From: Paramecium pentaurelia
Taxonomy: Eukaryota > Ciliophora > Oligohymenophorea > Peniculida > Parameciidae
Assembly: GCA_905183005.1 (NCBI GenBank)
Contig: CAJJDO010000039.1
Location: forward strand, 478,354-542,353
Direction of reading: 5' to 3'
Length of the DNA stretch: 64,000 nt
Part shown: positions 24,609-37,579 of the stretch, one piece after another
How the letters are laid out: each line of letters opens with the position of its first letter
Position numbering within the stretch: position 1 is the stretch's first letter
Translations under genes and position numbers: made by a program
The notes under the pieces: generated by a model
What the model saw: only the letters and a program-made list of their open reading frames with translations
Databases searched by the model: none
What the model was told of the DNA's origin: nothing

Positions 24609-26311
24609 AGACAAAATAATTCTAGCATTTCTAGATCTATTGAATTGACTTTTGAATCACTACTTCCTATACCTTTAACATTGACAACTTAGAGTGCTCC
24701 AATAATTTAATTATTATATTTGAGTGGCATACAGATAATTGGCATACTAGTTTCAATATCAATATTAGGATTAAAAAGAGGATTTATATAGCAATTACAT
24801 ATAGCAATAATTGATTGACTGTTAATACAATTGCCCATAATACCTAAAGAATTATCACATTCATCAAGTTTTCCTTCTTTATTAATATGTATAACCTTGT
24901 TGGCTTATATATCATTATATACTATTTTTGCAAAATCTACATTCATTAATGATCTTAATCTCTCCTCTGCTTATTGAATAAATTTATGAATTTCATTTTG
25001 TTTTGATTATAACAAAACTCCAGTCTTTATTAAATGCCTCAATTTATTTTAAATTAACATTTGAGCATCATGATTCATTGCATTTTTTAAAACTGATCTT
25101 GAAAATTCACACATAATTTGTAACAATGCTTCATCATCTTTTGTAAAATATCCACTTTATTTATTAACACATTATAAAACTCCAACACATTTATCATTTT
25201 CCATTATAGGACACACTAATAATGTTTTTGTCTTATAATTATTTTTGATATCTTATTATGAATTAAATCTCTAATCTCTATATGCATCCTCTATGTTTAA
25301 GATGGTTTTTGATTGTGCTACAAACCCAGCAATTCCTTGACCCACTTATAAACGGATTGTAGCTGAAGTTCCTTTAGCTACTCTTGTCCATAATTCCTTC
25401 TTACTTTGATCAACTATAAAGCATGATGCCCTATCACATTCTAAACAATCTACGCATTTATCTATTATGGTTTGCAAGGCATCATCTAATAAAATGGATG
25501 AATTCATTTAAAGAGCTCCCATCACAATTTTTTTTAATCTTAATACCAAAATGAACAATTGATTATGATCAGACATTATTCGTTTAAATTTATCATAAAG
25601 AAATGACAATTTTTATGCTGACATATTTTAAATGATATCCCCAAATGAATCTTCATTATCTAATAATTCTCGCATTAATGATACAGTTCCATCTTATTAA
25701 TATTATTACATAGCATCTTCATCAGATAATTAGATATTTAAGATTGCATTTGTTCTAAAACAATCTTCCTATTACAAAGTATCATAAAATGTTGATGCCT
25801 TTTAAGTCTATTTTTCATTCTTTTATTATTCACTTTCTTATTCTAAATGTAATCGAGCTAATGTTGGATTTCGATAGATTCTTCGTTTAACACTAGGACT
25901 TTATTGGGATGTTTCATCTAATAATTTACTTAAATAATTCTTTTTTTCACTCATTGTTTTATTATGTCCTAATTTGATTGTCACTTTCTTAGAATGAAAC
26001 TATCTTTCTGATTATAAAATATTTAGTTTAGTTTAATTTGCTTATATTAAATATTCGTTAATGTATGATAATCTTTCGATTTCTTTCTATTATAATTTTA
26101 TCTAATCTTTTAATCTTCTTATTTGTTCTAACATAGTTTCATTTTAATGATTAGATGGACTGAAAGTACCCTCATTTTTTTAAGCTCTTTGATGATAAGA
26201 AGAAGATTCTAAATTCTTATCACTTTTTATATCTCTACTATAGAATGATTTTTTGACATGTTCTGTTTAAGTAGTTAATCTAGGAGTATTTATTATTTCT
26301 AATTTATTCAT
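24563..26311 (-). CDS. GAF-domain protein (cyclic-nucleotide-type GAF, no catalytic domain)
   Basis: Single exon, 582 residues. The N-terminal ~250 residues are disordered or coiled coil. A GAF domain (about 270-425) follows, with DCLECDRASCFIVD, GQGIAGFVAQ and the N383-K-x...F-x3-D-E signature (NKQSGYFTKDDE). That signature (NKFDE) marks cyclic-nucleotide phosphodiesterase and adenylyl cyclase GAF domains. A second, weaker GAF (about 440-575) contains MPIICMPLKYNNQIIGALQVVN. There is no PDE HD-domain or cyclase domain after it, so it looks like a stand-alone sensor or regulator of cAMP/cGMP signalling. Start ATG at 26309-26311 is the first in frame. Confidence 0.85.
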
Positions 26312-26334
26312 TATTAAATATTAATAAAATGTTA

Positions 26335-26625
26335 TCATTCAATAGAAACATTACTCTTTTTACATATAAGCTATCTAGGTATAAATCTATTTCCTTAACT
26401 TTTCTGTTATATTATTTCTTAATTTATTTCTTAATCAATCTTTCCATCTGATTTTAAGAAAGCATTAGGTATTTTATATTCTTTTGGATTAGGTTTTATC
26501 TTCTTTATAATAGATGGTTCAATTGGTATAATTTTAGTTTACATAATCTATTATTGTTATTGGTCTATCTCTTAATTATTATTTTATTTCTAATCATCTT
26601 CACTATCAGAATAATTAACAAGCAT
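26335..26625 (-). CDS. Small PRCC-like nuclear protein
   Basis: Single exon of 96 residues. It begins MLVNYSDSEDD and ends GNRFIPRQLICKKSNVSIE. An acidic start of the form 'M.v.Y.DSE' and a C-terminal F.P.QL..+..N+s.E element resemble PRCC (mitotic/splicing-associated) proteins, which are longer in animals. The similarity is by eye and short. An upstream in-frame ATG exists, but this start leaves only 43 bp to the divergent striatin gene. Alternative: unrelated small nuclear protein. Confidence 0.55.
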
Positions 26626-26668
26626 TTTGTAATTTAAAGTAATAATTTAAATTTGAATCATATTAACA

Positions 26669-28425
26669 ATGTCATTAGAGTCGGTTTCAATAAGCACTTT
26701 GATACAAAAAAATGCTCAATAAAACGTAAGTTTAATCATTATACTAAGACACAATATAATTGGGTGGGAGTATTGGAATTTTTGCATGAATAACATAAAC
26801 AAGTTTAATATAAGGATTGTGAATGGGCATTAGAGAAATCATAAATGCAGTAGAAAATAAATGAGTTAGAAGGAGTGGTAAAAGGTTAAGAGAGAGTAAT
26901 AACTGATTTGGGCAAAAGATGCAAAATGCTAGAAGTAGCATTAAGATAAGAAAGATTGAAATATCAATAAAATGGATAAGTTCCTGATTATTTAAATTAA
27001 TTACTAAAAGAAAACATAGAAAACCAGAGTTAGATTTAAAATTATTAAACGATTCCTAAAAGAAAAGCTAAACCTTATAGACCCTTATTGCAAAAGTATA
27101 TATAAGTTATTTAAACTTAAGAATAATCTAAGAAGTGGGGTTGTAATCTATTTTCTCTCCTCCAAGTTCACCAAAAATAGAACATTCAAATAGACCATCA
27201 GTGATGTTAACACCTAATTAGAATGTGACATCAATAGTTTAAAATTCAGGTCGACAAAGTCCAACCAACATGAATAGTACAAGTGGTTTTCCAACCCATA
27301 GTAGAAGCAAATCGCAAAATATTAATGAGGAATAAACCTAAATGGTTTCAAAAGATCCAGTTTAATTATAAAATACATTAAGACATCATCTAGATGGTGT
27401 AAGAGATGCATATTTCTTTAATAATATGACTATTTTAGCAACAGTTTCAGAAGATTGTCAATTGAAATTGTGGGATTACTAAAATTATTAATAATAATAA
27501 AATTAGATTGAACCATATTTGACATTAAGAGATCATACTGGGCCTTTGTTTGCAATTGCTGGAATTGAATAAAGACTTAAAGGAATCTAAAATGCAATAT
27601 TTAGTGCTGGAGCTGAAGGAGCAATTAAAATGTGGTATTTTCCTTTGCCAGATGAATGTGATCAATTAGGATAAACTGAAGAATTCTAATAATGTAGAAT
27701 GACCTGGTAAGCTCATCAGGATGCAATTTGGTAATTAAAGGTTAATTCACAATAAAATTTATTGTTATCTTCTGCAGCAGATTCTTTGATAAAATTATGG
27801 CCAATTTAAGACTCATAAACTGAACCTAAATAACTTTATTAATTTGGATAAAAAAATCAATATGGTCATTTTGTTGATTCACCAACTGCAATAGCTTGGC
27901 TATAACATAATCCAAATCTCTTTGCATCAGGTTTTATGAATTCTTCTATACTCTCTATTTTTGATACAGAAAATGGTAGAAGTGTTCAAAATATTAAATA
28001 TTTATAAGAAAATAATTCATAAGCTCAAATTAATCAACTAACACAATTTTAGTAATCTTGTTTGATTTCATCACATGACGATGGAAAATTGAGAATTTTT
28101 GATCTTCAATAATGTATCAATTCTTCTTTACTCTTTAGCTAAACTGATATCACAAATAATTTGTGGAAATGAACCAATTACTTCAGCAATTACTAATCTT
28201 AACAATACTATTATCTATATAGCAACTGGTAATGTGATCAAGTAATTATTTATATTAATTCTGATTAGAGTTTGGGATACTAGAAGATAATAATTTATAT
28301 AAGAACTTCAAGGACATCAATCTAAATATGATGAAAACATTCACAATTTAGTTCATCATGGAAGTTATAATTTATTTGCATCTTTAGGTGCAGATGGATA
28401 AATTAAATTATTTTCATCTAAATGA
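26669..28425 (+). CDS. Striatin-family protein
   Basis: Striatins are B''' regulatory subunits of PP2A and scaffold of the STRIPAK complex. Four introns (23, 26, 25, 27 nt) give exactly 552 codons (551 residues). The N-terminus has the striatin block: WVGVLEFLHEQ, a coiled coil, then LGKRCKMLEVALRQERLKY, matching the caveolin-binding/coiled-coil motif of animal striatins closely. A Ser/Pro-rich linker leads to WD40 repeats: LRHHLDGVRDAYF, VSEDCQLKLWDY, LRDHTGPLFAI, SAADSLIKLWP, SSHDDGKLRIFD, ending SLGADGQIKLFSSK. The last intron is a multiple of three and free of in-frame TGA. Confidence 0.93.
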
Positions 28426-28554
28426 TTTATTTATATATCTATCATATATGACAATTATATTTATACTTAATCATGATTGATACTTTTCTATTTCAAACAA
28501 TATCATAACTAATTTATTACTCTTATTATATATTTTATTATTATACCGTTTTTA

Positions 28555-29716
28555 ATGAAATAAGTCATTTTCCTGGTTTTGCTACTCACCTTAACTCTAC
28601 AAACTTCATTGTAGTCTAAAGTAGATGTTGTTATGGCACAAATGGATAAAATGGCACTTAAGAATGAATTTTCTAAGCAATTAGCTGGTTTAATTGAACT
28701 CAAAATGTTATAAAGTTCATATGTTGAGGAAGTTTTGAAAGAAATTAAAGGCATTAGAGATTAATTAATCTCAGATTAAACAGTAGAGGATCAAGAATTT
28801 GCCAAAGTAATAATAAAATATATTTCAATTAGAAAATTGGATAATTGAATGTGGAAATAGAAATTTTGGAAATCTAAACAGAAAAATTAGCTAAAGAATT
28901 ACAAAGACTTAATCAATAAATTGCAGATTTAAATGAAGATATTAGCAAATTAATTGGTACATAATAATCATAAGAAAAATAATTATCAACTTTGAATTCT
29001 AAAGAAGAAGACATCAGAAATTAATATAAATTAGAAATTGAAACTATATCAGTATTACTTATAAATATTTATAGCAAAGAACAACAAACAATATAAAATC
29101 TATAGATGGGTTAAATGAAATGATTGCAAAACTCTAATAGGCTGTATTTGCTGAATAAAGTAAAACAACTGTCCTTTCATAATAACATACTAAACAATAT
29201 GTTGATGAACTTGCTAACTCTTTAGGACCAAATCATCCTATTACAGCACTTGTTTCAGTAACTACTAAGTATCTTAATATTTTATTCCAGATTTGATGTT
29301 CCCACTGTTACCAGAATTATTTAATTACTCGAAAACATTCGAGATCAAAGAATCCAAGAAAATGCAGGTGCAAATGAATATGTTGCTAAAGTTACTTAAT
29401 CATATGAAGTAACACTTAAAGAAGTCACCGAAGTTAGAGAAAGATTAAGTGCTGATTATTCAAGAACACTTATTACATTAAAAAGAAGAAATGAAGAAAA
29501 CGTAATATTTCATCAATTACAAATAAGGCATTGTCGACTAAAAGCAGAAATCAAATCTAAAAAGATTTACCTATTGCATTGGATTTGCTTCAATAATATA
29601 GAAATGAAAGGGAAATAGTCTAATCAAACTATAATCTAAGATCTGCTAAGAGGGAAAATGAAGTTAAAATTATTACATAAGCATATACTATCGTTGCCTA
29701 ATAAGTTAAGGTTTGA
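28555..29716 (+). CDS. Trichocyst matrix protein-like secretory protein
   Basis: Four introns (26, 23, 22, 26 nt) give exactly 355 codons (354 residues). A clear signal peptide (MKQVIFLVLLLTLTLQ) is followed by long alpha-helical, Gln/Glu/Lys-rich heptad sequence with almost no Cys. Trichocyst matrix proteins of Paramecium have this make-up: signal peptide, coiled-coil halves, and proteolytic maturation before crystallising in the dense-core secretory organelle. The second half begins near KFDVPTVTRIIQLL. A specific member cannot be named. The assignment rests on composition, length and signal peptide plus the ciliate context. Confidence 0.72.
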
Positions 29717-30479
29717 AAAATATTACAACAAAAAACAATAATTATTTCTAAATTTTTTTTTTTAATTAAAGGATAGAATCTACATCTCTAAAACAATCTA
29801 AACTAGACAATTAGCATGATCAAAAGAAAATGTAGCCTAAATATCAACCTTTAATATTTTATGTATGTATTATTACAGACCAATATGATTTCACTTTAGT
29901 TTATTAGCTTCTCTGTTAAATTATCGATTTAATAACAACTTAGAAGAATTCTATTTTTGATTAAAAGTATCATTGAATTATTTCTTAGCAATTAATATAA
30001 AAAATCAATTTAGCCTCATAAAAAAATCATCGTTCTTATAAATAATTTAAAGTCTGCTTATGTTAAATCAAAAAATTTGAATTTAATCATATTAAGATGC
30101 CTTGATCCAGTTATATTTAGATTAAAGTTAAGAACAATAATAATTGAGAAATAAGCATTAAAAATAACATTAAAGATAAATTAATTTACTAATATTGATA
30201 TTTATTATATTTTTTGAAATGTTAATTTTATAAAAATAAAAATATAATTAAAAAACCTTACTATAATAAACAAATAATATCTATTAAATTATCAAACTCA
30301 TTACTATATTATAAAAGTTAATATTAAAATTTAGAAAATATAAAATTATGATAAAATAGTTTTAAAAAGAAATAAATATATATAATCATGAATATTATAC
30401 ATATATTATGTATAAGAATGAATAAAGTACAATTTATATATAAAAAACATTTTCCTCTTTTATTCAATCATGGATCCAG
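29717..30479. other. AT-rich spacer with one doubtful ORF
   Basis: A plus-strand frame of 133 codons (29816-30217) is rich in I, K, N, Q and L with no motif. It could be a chance frame or a relic (confidence low). The rest is A/T-rich with no visible gene. Confidence 0.4.
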
Positions 30480-30640
30480 TCAACTTGTTCGACAAAAAGT
30501 TTCAAAAGTGTAGGTTCCAGGAATATTTCCATTCAGTTATAATTCTCTGTGTAAATATTATAGTTTTTTCAATTGAAATTCCTCAAATAACTGATTAGGT
30601 TATTAATGAAATACATTCGGAATACTTTTTAAATTATGTT
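30480..30640 (-). pseudogene. Isolated 3' gene fragment
   Basis: About 48 minus-strand codons ending at TGA (plus 30480-30482) look protein-like, with segments FEEFQLKKLQYLHREL and GTYTFETFCRTS. No start or upstream exon is found. The sequence immediately upstream (30654 onward) is the 780-bp duplicated segment, so this may be the tail of a gene truncated at the junction. Family not recognised. Confidence 0.3.
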
Positions 30641-30653
30641 TTTGACTAATGTT

Positions 30654-31433
30654 TACATCAATTTATATATATTCTACAATATTATATATTTATTCATTTA
30701 ATGATTATCAATGCTTCACTCAAAAATCAAAAACTTTAATTAAAATTTTTTTTTTTATTTAGTCTTTTGGAAACTTACATATTTAGTTTCAAATAATCTA
30801 TTATCTAGAAATGTAATTTTTCTCATAGTAATATTTGTATATATCATTTGTAACTTTAAATTTTATTTAAATAAAATTTAAATTGAATTTTTCATCTTAA
30901 TTCCTTCGTGAAAAATTTGCACTTTTACATATATGAGTCCTAATATTAAAATGATTTCAACAATAAATTAATTATTTGCATATTTTTTTTGATTTTTGTT
31001 AGTTAATTGAAGAAGAAAATTGTTCAACAATAATAAATTGATTTTAAGCCTTTTGATAGATACAATTTTCATTAGAATGTCTTTAAACGAAAAAGTGATT
31101 AATCCTTATTAGTATTTTATATTCCTTTTATTTTTTCTATTTGAAATTTTACCATATATATTAATAATAAATTTTTTTTTCTAGATAAAACATGTAATTT
31201 ATAGATATTAATAAATACCTATATTAGATTTTTTATAATAAATTTCAACATTAATAAAAATATTTCATAACTAATTAGTTTTTTATTGATTAATCTCAAT
31301 ATTTGATTTTTATGAATAGAAAATACATTGCCTCCTCTTAATCAAAAAGAATTATGAATACTTTAATTAAAATCAAGTATAATTGTTAGTTATAGAAGTA
31401 AGTTATTTTTATTAAGAGAATGAAATAACTANA
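30654..31433. repeat. 780-bp direct repeat, copy 1
   Basis: Identical, as far as I can read, to 31748-32527 (offset 1,094). Homology starts at 30654/31748 and ends at the N at 31432 and one base beyond. The content is AT-rich with no convincing gene. The repeat end coinciding with an N suggests a contig junction. Confidence 0.9.
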
Positions 31434-31617
31434 TATAATTCATATTTCTCCAATATATATTAATTAGTTAAAAGTATTTAATTTATAATAATATGTATCA
31501 AAAATAATTAGTTTATAAATTGTAACTATTTTATTGACTCAATATATTTGAGGTATACTATTATAAAATTAAATACTTTTATATGATAAATATATAATGG
31601 AGAAATATTAATTATAT
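31433..31617. mobile_element. Foldback / MITE-like element
   Basis: The two ends are inverted copies over about 70 bp: the first 20 bp match the reverse complement of the last 20 with one difference, and inner blocks (around 31470-31490 and 31560-31582) also pair. The total is 185 bp with no coding capacity. It sits between the two copies of the 780-bp repeat, directly after the N. No target-site duplication could be fixed because of the N. Confidence 0.55.
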
Positions 31618-31747
31618 ATTGTTGATGAGATCGTATAAACACAAAAGAAGTATAAATATTAAGCTTTTTTTAATTTATGATAATTTAATCAAATATTTTA
31701 AAATCATAATCTAAATATCATCCTATTTAAAAATCTTATTGATTCTA

Positions 31748-32527
31748 TACATCAATTTATATATATTCTACAATATTATATATTTATTCATTTAATGATT
31801 ATCAATGCTTCACTCAAAAATCAAAAACTTTAATTAAAATTTTTTTTTTTATTTAGTCTTTTGGAAACTTACATATTTAGTTTCAAATAATCTATTATCT
31901 AGAAATGTAATTTTTCTCATAGTAATATTTGTATATATCATTTGTAACTTTAAATTTTATTTAAATAAAATTTAAATTGAATTTTTCATCTTAATTCCTT
32001 CGTGAAAAATTTGCACTTTTACATATATGAGTCCTAATATTAAAATGATTTCAACAATAAATTAATTATTTGCATATTTTTTTTGATTTTTGTTAGTTAA
32101 TTGAAGAAGAAAATTGTTCAACAATAATAAATTGATTTTAAGCCTTTTGATAGATACAATTTTCATTAGAATGTCTTTAAACGAAAAAGTGATTAATCCT
32201 TATTAGTATTTTATATTCCTTTTATTTTTTCTATTTGAAATTTTACCATATATATTAATAATAAATTTTTTTTTCTAGATAAAACATGTAATTTATAGAT
32301 ATTAATAAATACCTATATTAGATTTTTTATAATAAATTTCAACATTAATAAAAATATTTCATAACTAATTAGTTTTTTATTGATTAATCTCAATATTTGA
32401 TTTTTATGAATAGAAAATACATTGCCTCCTCTTAATCAAAAAGAATTATGAATACTTTAATTAAAATCAAGTATAATTGTTAGTTATAGAAGTAAGTTAT
32501 TTTTATTAAGAGAATGAAATAACTAAA
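31748..32527. repeat. 780-bp direct repeat, copy 2
   Basis: Second copy of 30654-31433. It ends 94 bp from the 3' end of the SET-domain gene. Without the 314 bp between the copies (31434-31747) the two would collapse to a single sequence. Confidence 0.9.
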
Positions 32528-32620
32528 ATTAAGATTTTATAGAAATTCTATATGTTGAGATTTGTTAATTTCTTTAGTAGCTTATTCATAATTAAAATGT
32601 ATCTTAGCACTAAAATAAAA

Positions 32621-34847
32621 TCATTTTGATTAATATAGAGCGCATCTCAATTCATCAAAATATTTCTTTAATGTGTGGCGATTTGTTAGATAAAAATCAA
32701 AATCAAACTCTGTTTTTTCAATTGCCTATTCAAACGGAACTTCATTGATGATTTTATCAATTGCAATTATCATAATGTTGATAAGACTAGTTTTAGTATA
32801 TTAAATACTTTATATTATATCGATATATTCTTAATCTTTCTAATCTGTAAACTATAGCAAAATATTCATGGTACCCTAAGGATTTGTCCTTAAGCTATTA
32901 TTCAAGATCTTCAATTTTTTCTGTGAATTTTGAGTTTTCTTCATCCATAATTTCAAGAGCTAAATTTAATGCTTTTTTTTCTAGTTTCAAATCTTGGATT
33001 TAAAAAATAGTTTCCACAGTATGTATATTTAAATCCCTAATAAAGATTTTTGAAAAGATATTACCAATAGACTAATTTGCAAAATATAATCAACTCATAA
33101 GGAGGTTTTATAAATTTTAACTTAAATCTTTTAAATTTATCTAATTTAAATCTATGAACAATCCAAATGGCTTCCTTTTTTTGAAGATATTTTAAATATT
33201 CTATTCTTAAAAAAGCACTATTAAATTTATTGTATTCTAAAGCCATTCCATATTTGAGTATCATCATTCTATTTGACAATTAACTATAGCAGAAATACAC
33301 TTATGATCCTTTTTCAAAGTAATCTCTTGTTCTCATAAGTAGATTCTTAAAATTTTCATTTTCCCAAACATTTTAATAATAATTGAAACTTCTATCAACA
33401 GGCATTTTTAAAAATGATTCAACTGTTGGTATGACTTTTGATGGTCTTTTAACTATTTTTTATGAAAATGAATTGACTTTTTATTAGACTGGATTTTTTT
33501 TAACAACATTATTAAAAGTGTACCAATTATCTAAATAACAACTACATATTTATTCAATTTTAGCGAAAATTTCTCTTGCTTTAAATGAAGATAGTTCTTC
33601 TTAAAAATACATTTTGATTGATTAATCCAAAATATGGAAAATTTATCCTAAAAAAAGAATCGAAAAATTATCTCCAAAATCTAGGTTTTAAAATAGCATT
33701 GCTTTACTATTGATGGCTAATTAGAAAACATCTTTTTGTATATTTAATTTAATATTCAATTCTTTTCTCAATTTCAATTAAAATTCTTATAATTCTTTAA
33801 TTTTTCTATTAAAAGATTCTTGGTCTTCATTATAGAGTTTTAATTTTTCAAACATTTAATTTTAATTATTAGTGAAATTTTTGATTGATTTTTCGTGATA
33901 TTCATCAAAATTAAATTCTTGGTACTCATGATAATCACTTGTTACAAATTCAGAGTCACTAATGTCATCTTCTGAACATAATGAATTATCAAAGGATGAA
34001 ACTGATAATTCATCATCATCTTTCTCTCCTTTAATTACTTTTTATGTCATAAACTCATAATTGTATTTAGTTCTTCCATCATTTTATTAAAGATCATAAC
34101 AAACATCAGCATTTTCATGATTAAATAATTCACAAAATGGTACCATAGTAACATATTTCAACCCTTAACCTCCAAAACATCTTGTAACAATACTTGTGTA
34201 AATCCAAATAATATTATCTAAAGTAACAATCCCTGGTTTAAAAAGATCAGGATATTTACTAGTAATGTATTAGAGAGTTTGAAAGGTAGCTATCAAATAT
34301 CTGTACTTTTCAATAGCATGCTTGACCATTCTTTGATCTTACAATAGTTCTAAATCCTCACGTTTCCAAAATACTGCATAATCAATATCCTTAGGAAAAT
34401 TATTGATTAGTAGATGCCATTTTGATTCTGTACCTTTTTAGTATTCATAAAGTAAAAATGATAAAATTATGTGATATTACCATTTGGGCATAAATTTAGG
34501 ACTAAAGAATTATGGAAACTCTAGAAACATAGGTTTTAATGGAGATTCAAATGCTTATTTTGTTGTTAACAATGTCTCTCTTGGTAATATAACAAGATTA
34601 TCATTTGGCTGAATTGTCTCAGTTGCTAAAATCATAAAAATAACATACCTATAAGACCAGGATATTTTAAACCATTTTTTGTTTAAAAAATTGCATATTT
34701 AACTTTATTGATAATAGCTCCCTGAGAATTAAGAGATTCTATAAAATCTTCTATTAATTTCGGGGTTTCAGGGATTATTGCATCAGGATCAGCTTTATTC
34801 AATCCTTTTAATTTTGTAAAGGTTTTCCCAATGCTATGTCTTTTCAT
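32621..34847 (-). CDS. SETD3/Rubisco-LSMT-type protein methyltransferase with large insert
   Basis: Three introns (23, 25, 22 nt) give exactly 719 codons (718 residues). The family methylates lysine or histidine on proteins such as actin. Seen: LVILPRETLLTT early (post-SET-N strand); GGQGLKYVTMVPFCELFN235H236ENAD, the conserved N-H of SET; then FEKGSQVYFCYSQLSNRMMILKY525G526MALEYN, the closing SET motif. The final ~190 residues are helical like the LSMT substrate-binding domain. Between the N-H motif and the Tyr-Gly motif there are about 290 residues where the family normally has about 35. The insert holds an acidic patch and a coiled coil. Exact splice lengths argue that the gene is intact. 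Start ATG 34845-34847. Confidence 0.87.
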
Positions 34848-36803
34848 TATTAAATATATAATATTTTATTAGAATATGTTAAATAATTATTTTGGAATGA
34901 TAAAATTTTGCAACAAATTCGAAATTTAAATTTTATACACTAAGTTAATAGCAAATGAAGTAATTTTTGAAGAGAATTACTTCTTTTATAAATTATTCTT
35001 CGAAAATAAGGAATCTCATTTTTGATTTATCAGCATGATATTATTTAGAATCAATTATTATTTAAAATGGAGATTAGTTGAATTGATATGATTTTGAATA
35101 ACAAGCCTTATTCTTGTTTTTAAAATAAAAATGCAAATAAATTAATTTTATAGTAGCAATTCATATTTGGATAATGAATTTGTATTTAATGGATAGCTCA
35201 AACCAATAATGAATATTTATGGATAAATCATCAATAAAGTCACATTATTTATTAGAAGCATAATCTTCTATAAATTTAGAAAATACAATTTTATAGTAGT
35301 ATCAAATTTATAATTCTCTTTTCAAAATACAAGATTATTTCAGGTAGGCTTAGAACCATAATTAGGAATTGTTTATAAATAATAGAACTCTCTATAAATT
35401 TCATGCAATAAAATAGTATTTATAGTTAAGAAAGTGAAGCTACTTTTGAGTTTTAAACTTGAAAAATTTATAATATCAATATGAAGTAAAGATATTTACA
35501 AGTGATAATATTTTCTATCATTTTTGATGTTTGATATATATTGAATTTCTATAAAATATAAAATAAAGTAAAATTATATGAATAATACTATAATAAATGA
35601 ATCAAAAATAGAGTTATAGAATCCTAAAATTTATTATTTGTAATAAAAGAAACATCTAATTATCATAGTAATAAATATTAATTTATGATGGAAAAAACTA
35701 TGATTAAAATATCAAACTATATCATAAATAATCTTGAAGAAGACTAAATAAATTAAAATAATATATATCTTAATATAAAGAAGATATCAATTACATGACA
35801 ACTCATTTAATTAAAATATCAATAAAAAAAAGGCTATTATAAATGAACTCTTGAAAATATCTTATTGAATTAATTTAATTACTTGTTCATATTTCAGATC
35901 ACTATTAGATGATAATTATATGTTTTAAAGATTAGTCAACGAAATTGTACTTATTTATGAAGATGATAGTTTCTTAAATGTCATTTTGTATTTTAGTTTA
36001 AATTTTTGTGAGTTTGATATCAAGCTACATTGCAAGTTTCCATTTTTTGATTTTAGCTATTAAATTTGAACACAGTTTACTCAATATTTTTAGCATTCTC
36101 ATAAGTCAAAGAGCAAAAGAAATACAAAATATTTTTCATTCATAATTATATTAAAGAAAAATTCTCAAAATCTATTAGTTTGCTCCTACTCTTGAGTCAT
36201 AATTTAAATCATATATTCCTTGTAATTATATAATAACTAGCTCTTTAAAATAATGTTTATGTATTAAAAATAGAGATTAAACTCAAATACTATATAATGG
36301 ACTTTAAATATAAAGGAATAGCTTTTAATCTTATAAAATCCTAATTAAAAACCAAGAAGTTACAATATGTAAGGAATTAAATTAGATTAAACTTTCAAGA
36401 ATTTCCAACTACAATTATCATGAAAAACTATATATTTATTAAATTTAACATGTAACTGATGAGATATATTTAGCCATACCATACAATAATAATGATATAT
36501 GTAATTTAAACATCCTCGAAAATTTTTAATCTACTAATTCTATTATTTTTGGAAAATATCCTTATATATATTTTGTTGTCTAATATTAAATAACAAAATC
36601 TTCTTATATAGTTCTACTCTTAACAAACAATATCATAGTAAAAAACTTAAGAATCTCCTCTGAGATTACAGATGCTTATATCTTTTGAGGTGTTTGATAA
36701 ATAAAATAGATTAAAAAAAAATATAGATTTAAAAAACGAACTAATTTGAATATAATACCTAAATGATATCTAAAAATTAAATTAAACAAAACACAGCCCT
36801 ATA
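34848..36803. other. AT-rich stretch with gene relics
   Basis: Nearly 2 kb without a supported gene. One plus-strand frame of about 114 codons (35142-35483) reads as plausible protein (SYLDNEFVFNG, GLEPQLGIVYKQQ) but has no start or family. Other frames are broken by TGA. It may be a decayed gene. Confidence 0.4.
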
Positions 36804-37579
36804 ATGGAATCTAGAACAAGTAAATCTAAAAAGAAAACTCAACAACAAAGAGAAAGGTGGACTCTAGAAGAAGATAATTTACTGCGTAAAATAATTAGGA
36901 AATATGGAACAAGTTGGTGTAAAGTGGCATAAAGTTTTCCAGATAGAAATCCAAATTCTTGCATTTAAAGATGGAAAAGATTGACGGGAAGAAATGTAAG
37001 CAATATCTCAAAATATTAGAAAAAAAAAAAATAGAAATGGAATATCAAAGAAGATTATTTACTTTAAAAATTAGTTGCAGCTTATGGAAATAAATGGAAT
37101 CAAATCTCAAAACATTTCAAAGGGAAAAGTAATAAACAATGTATGGAGAGATACAATAATTGTCTGAATCCAAATCTTAATAGGAAACCATTTACATAAG
37201 AAGAAGATGAAATTATTTACTAAAATTACATATGCTTAGGTTCCAAATGGGCTAAGATAGCCTTGTAACTAAATGGAAGAACGGTATACTGTTTTAATAT
37301 TTAGTTCAGCAAAACTAAATAAAAAATAGATTCTATTCTTGCATCATTACCTCCCATTTAGAATTATAAAACCCATATTATACCAAATTATCACCTTAAC
37401 AAGCAAAAGAAGCTTTACTAAAAGCCAGATTGGAACATAAAGGAAAATTATTCTTAGAAAATGAAAATTTATATAATAAGGAATTTGAATTAAGCCAATT
37501 AAACTAGTCAGCTTGTGAGAGCTAATCATTTTAAATCGAATAAGAAGATGTTTATTCTAATTTTCATACCCTTAAATGA
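36804..37579 (+). CDS. Myb-domain DNA-binding protein (three repeats)
   Basis: Two introns (24 and 26 nt) give exactly 242 codons (241 residues). Repeat 1: RWTLEEDNLLRKIIRKYG...SWCKVAQSF...RNPNSCIQRWKR. Repeat 2: KWNIKEDYLLQKLVAAYGNKWNQISKHFKGKSNKQCMERYNN. Repeat 3: PFTQEEDEIIYQNYICLGSKWAKIALQLNGRTQNQIKNRFYS. The regularly spaced Trp residues and recognition helices are those of c-Myb-type R1R2R3 factors. The second intron must end at the second of two AG sites to give the canonical QIKNRF. The C-terminal tail is short and Gln/Glu-rich. Likely a nuclear transcription factor; target genes unknown. Confidence 0.9.
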
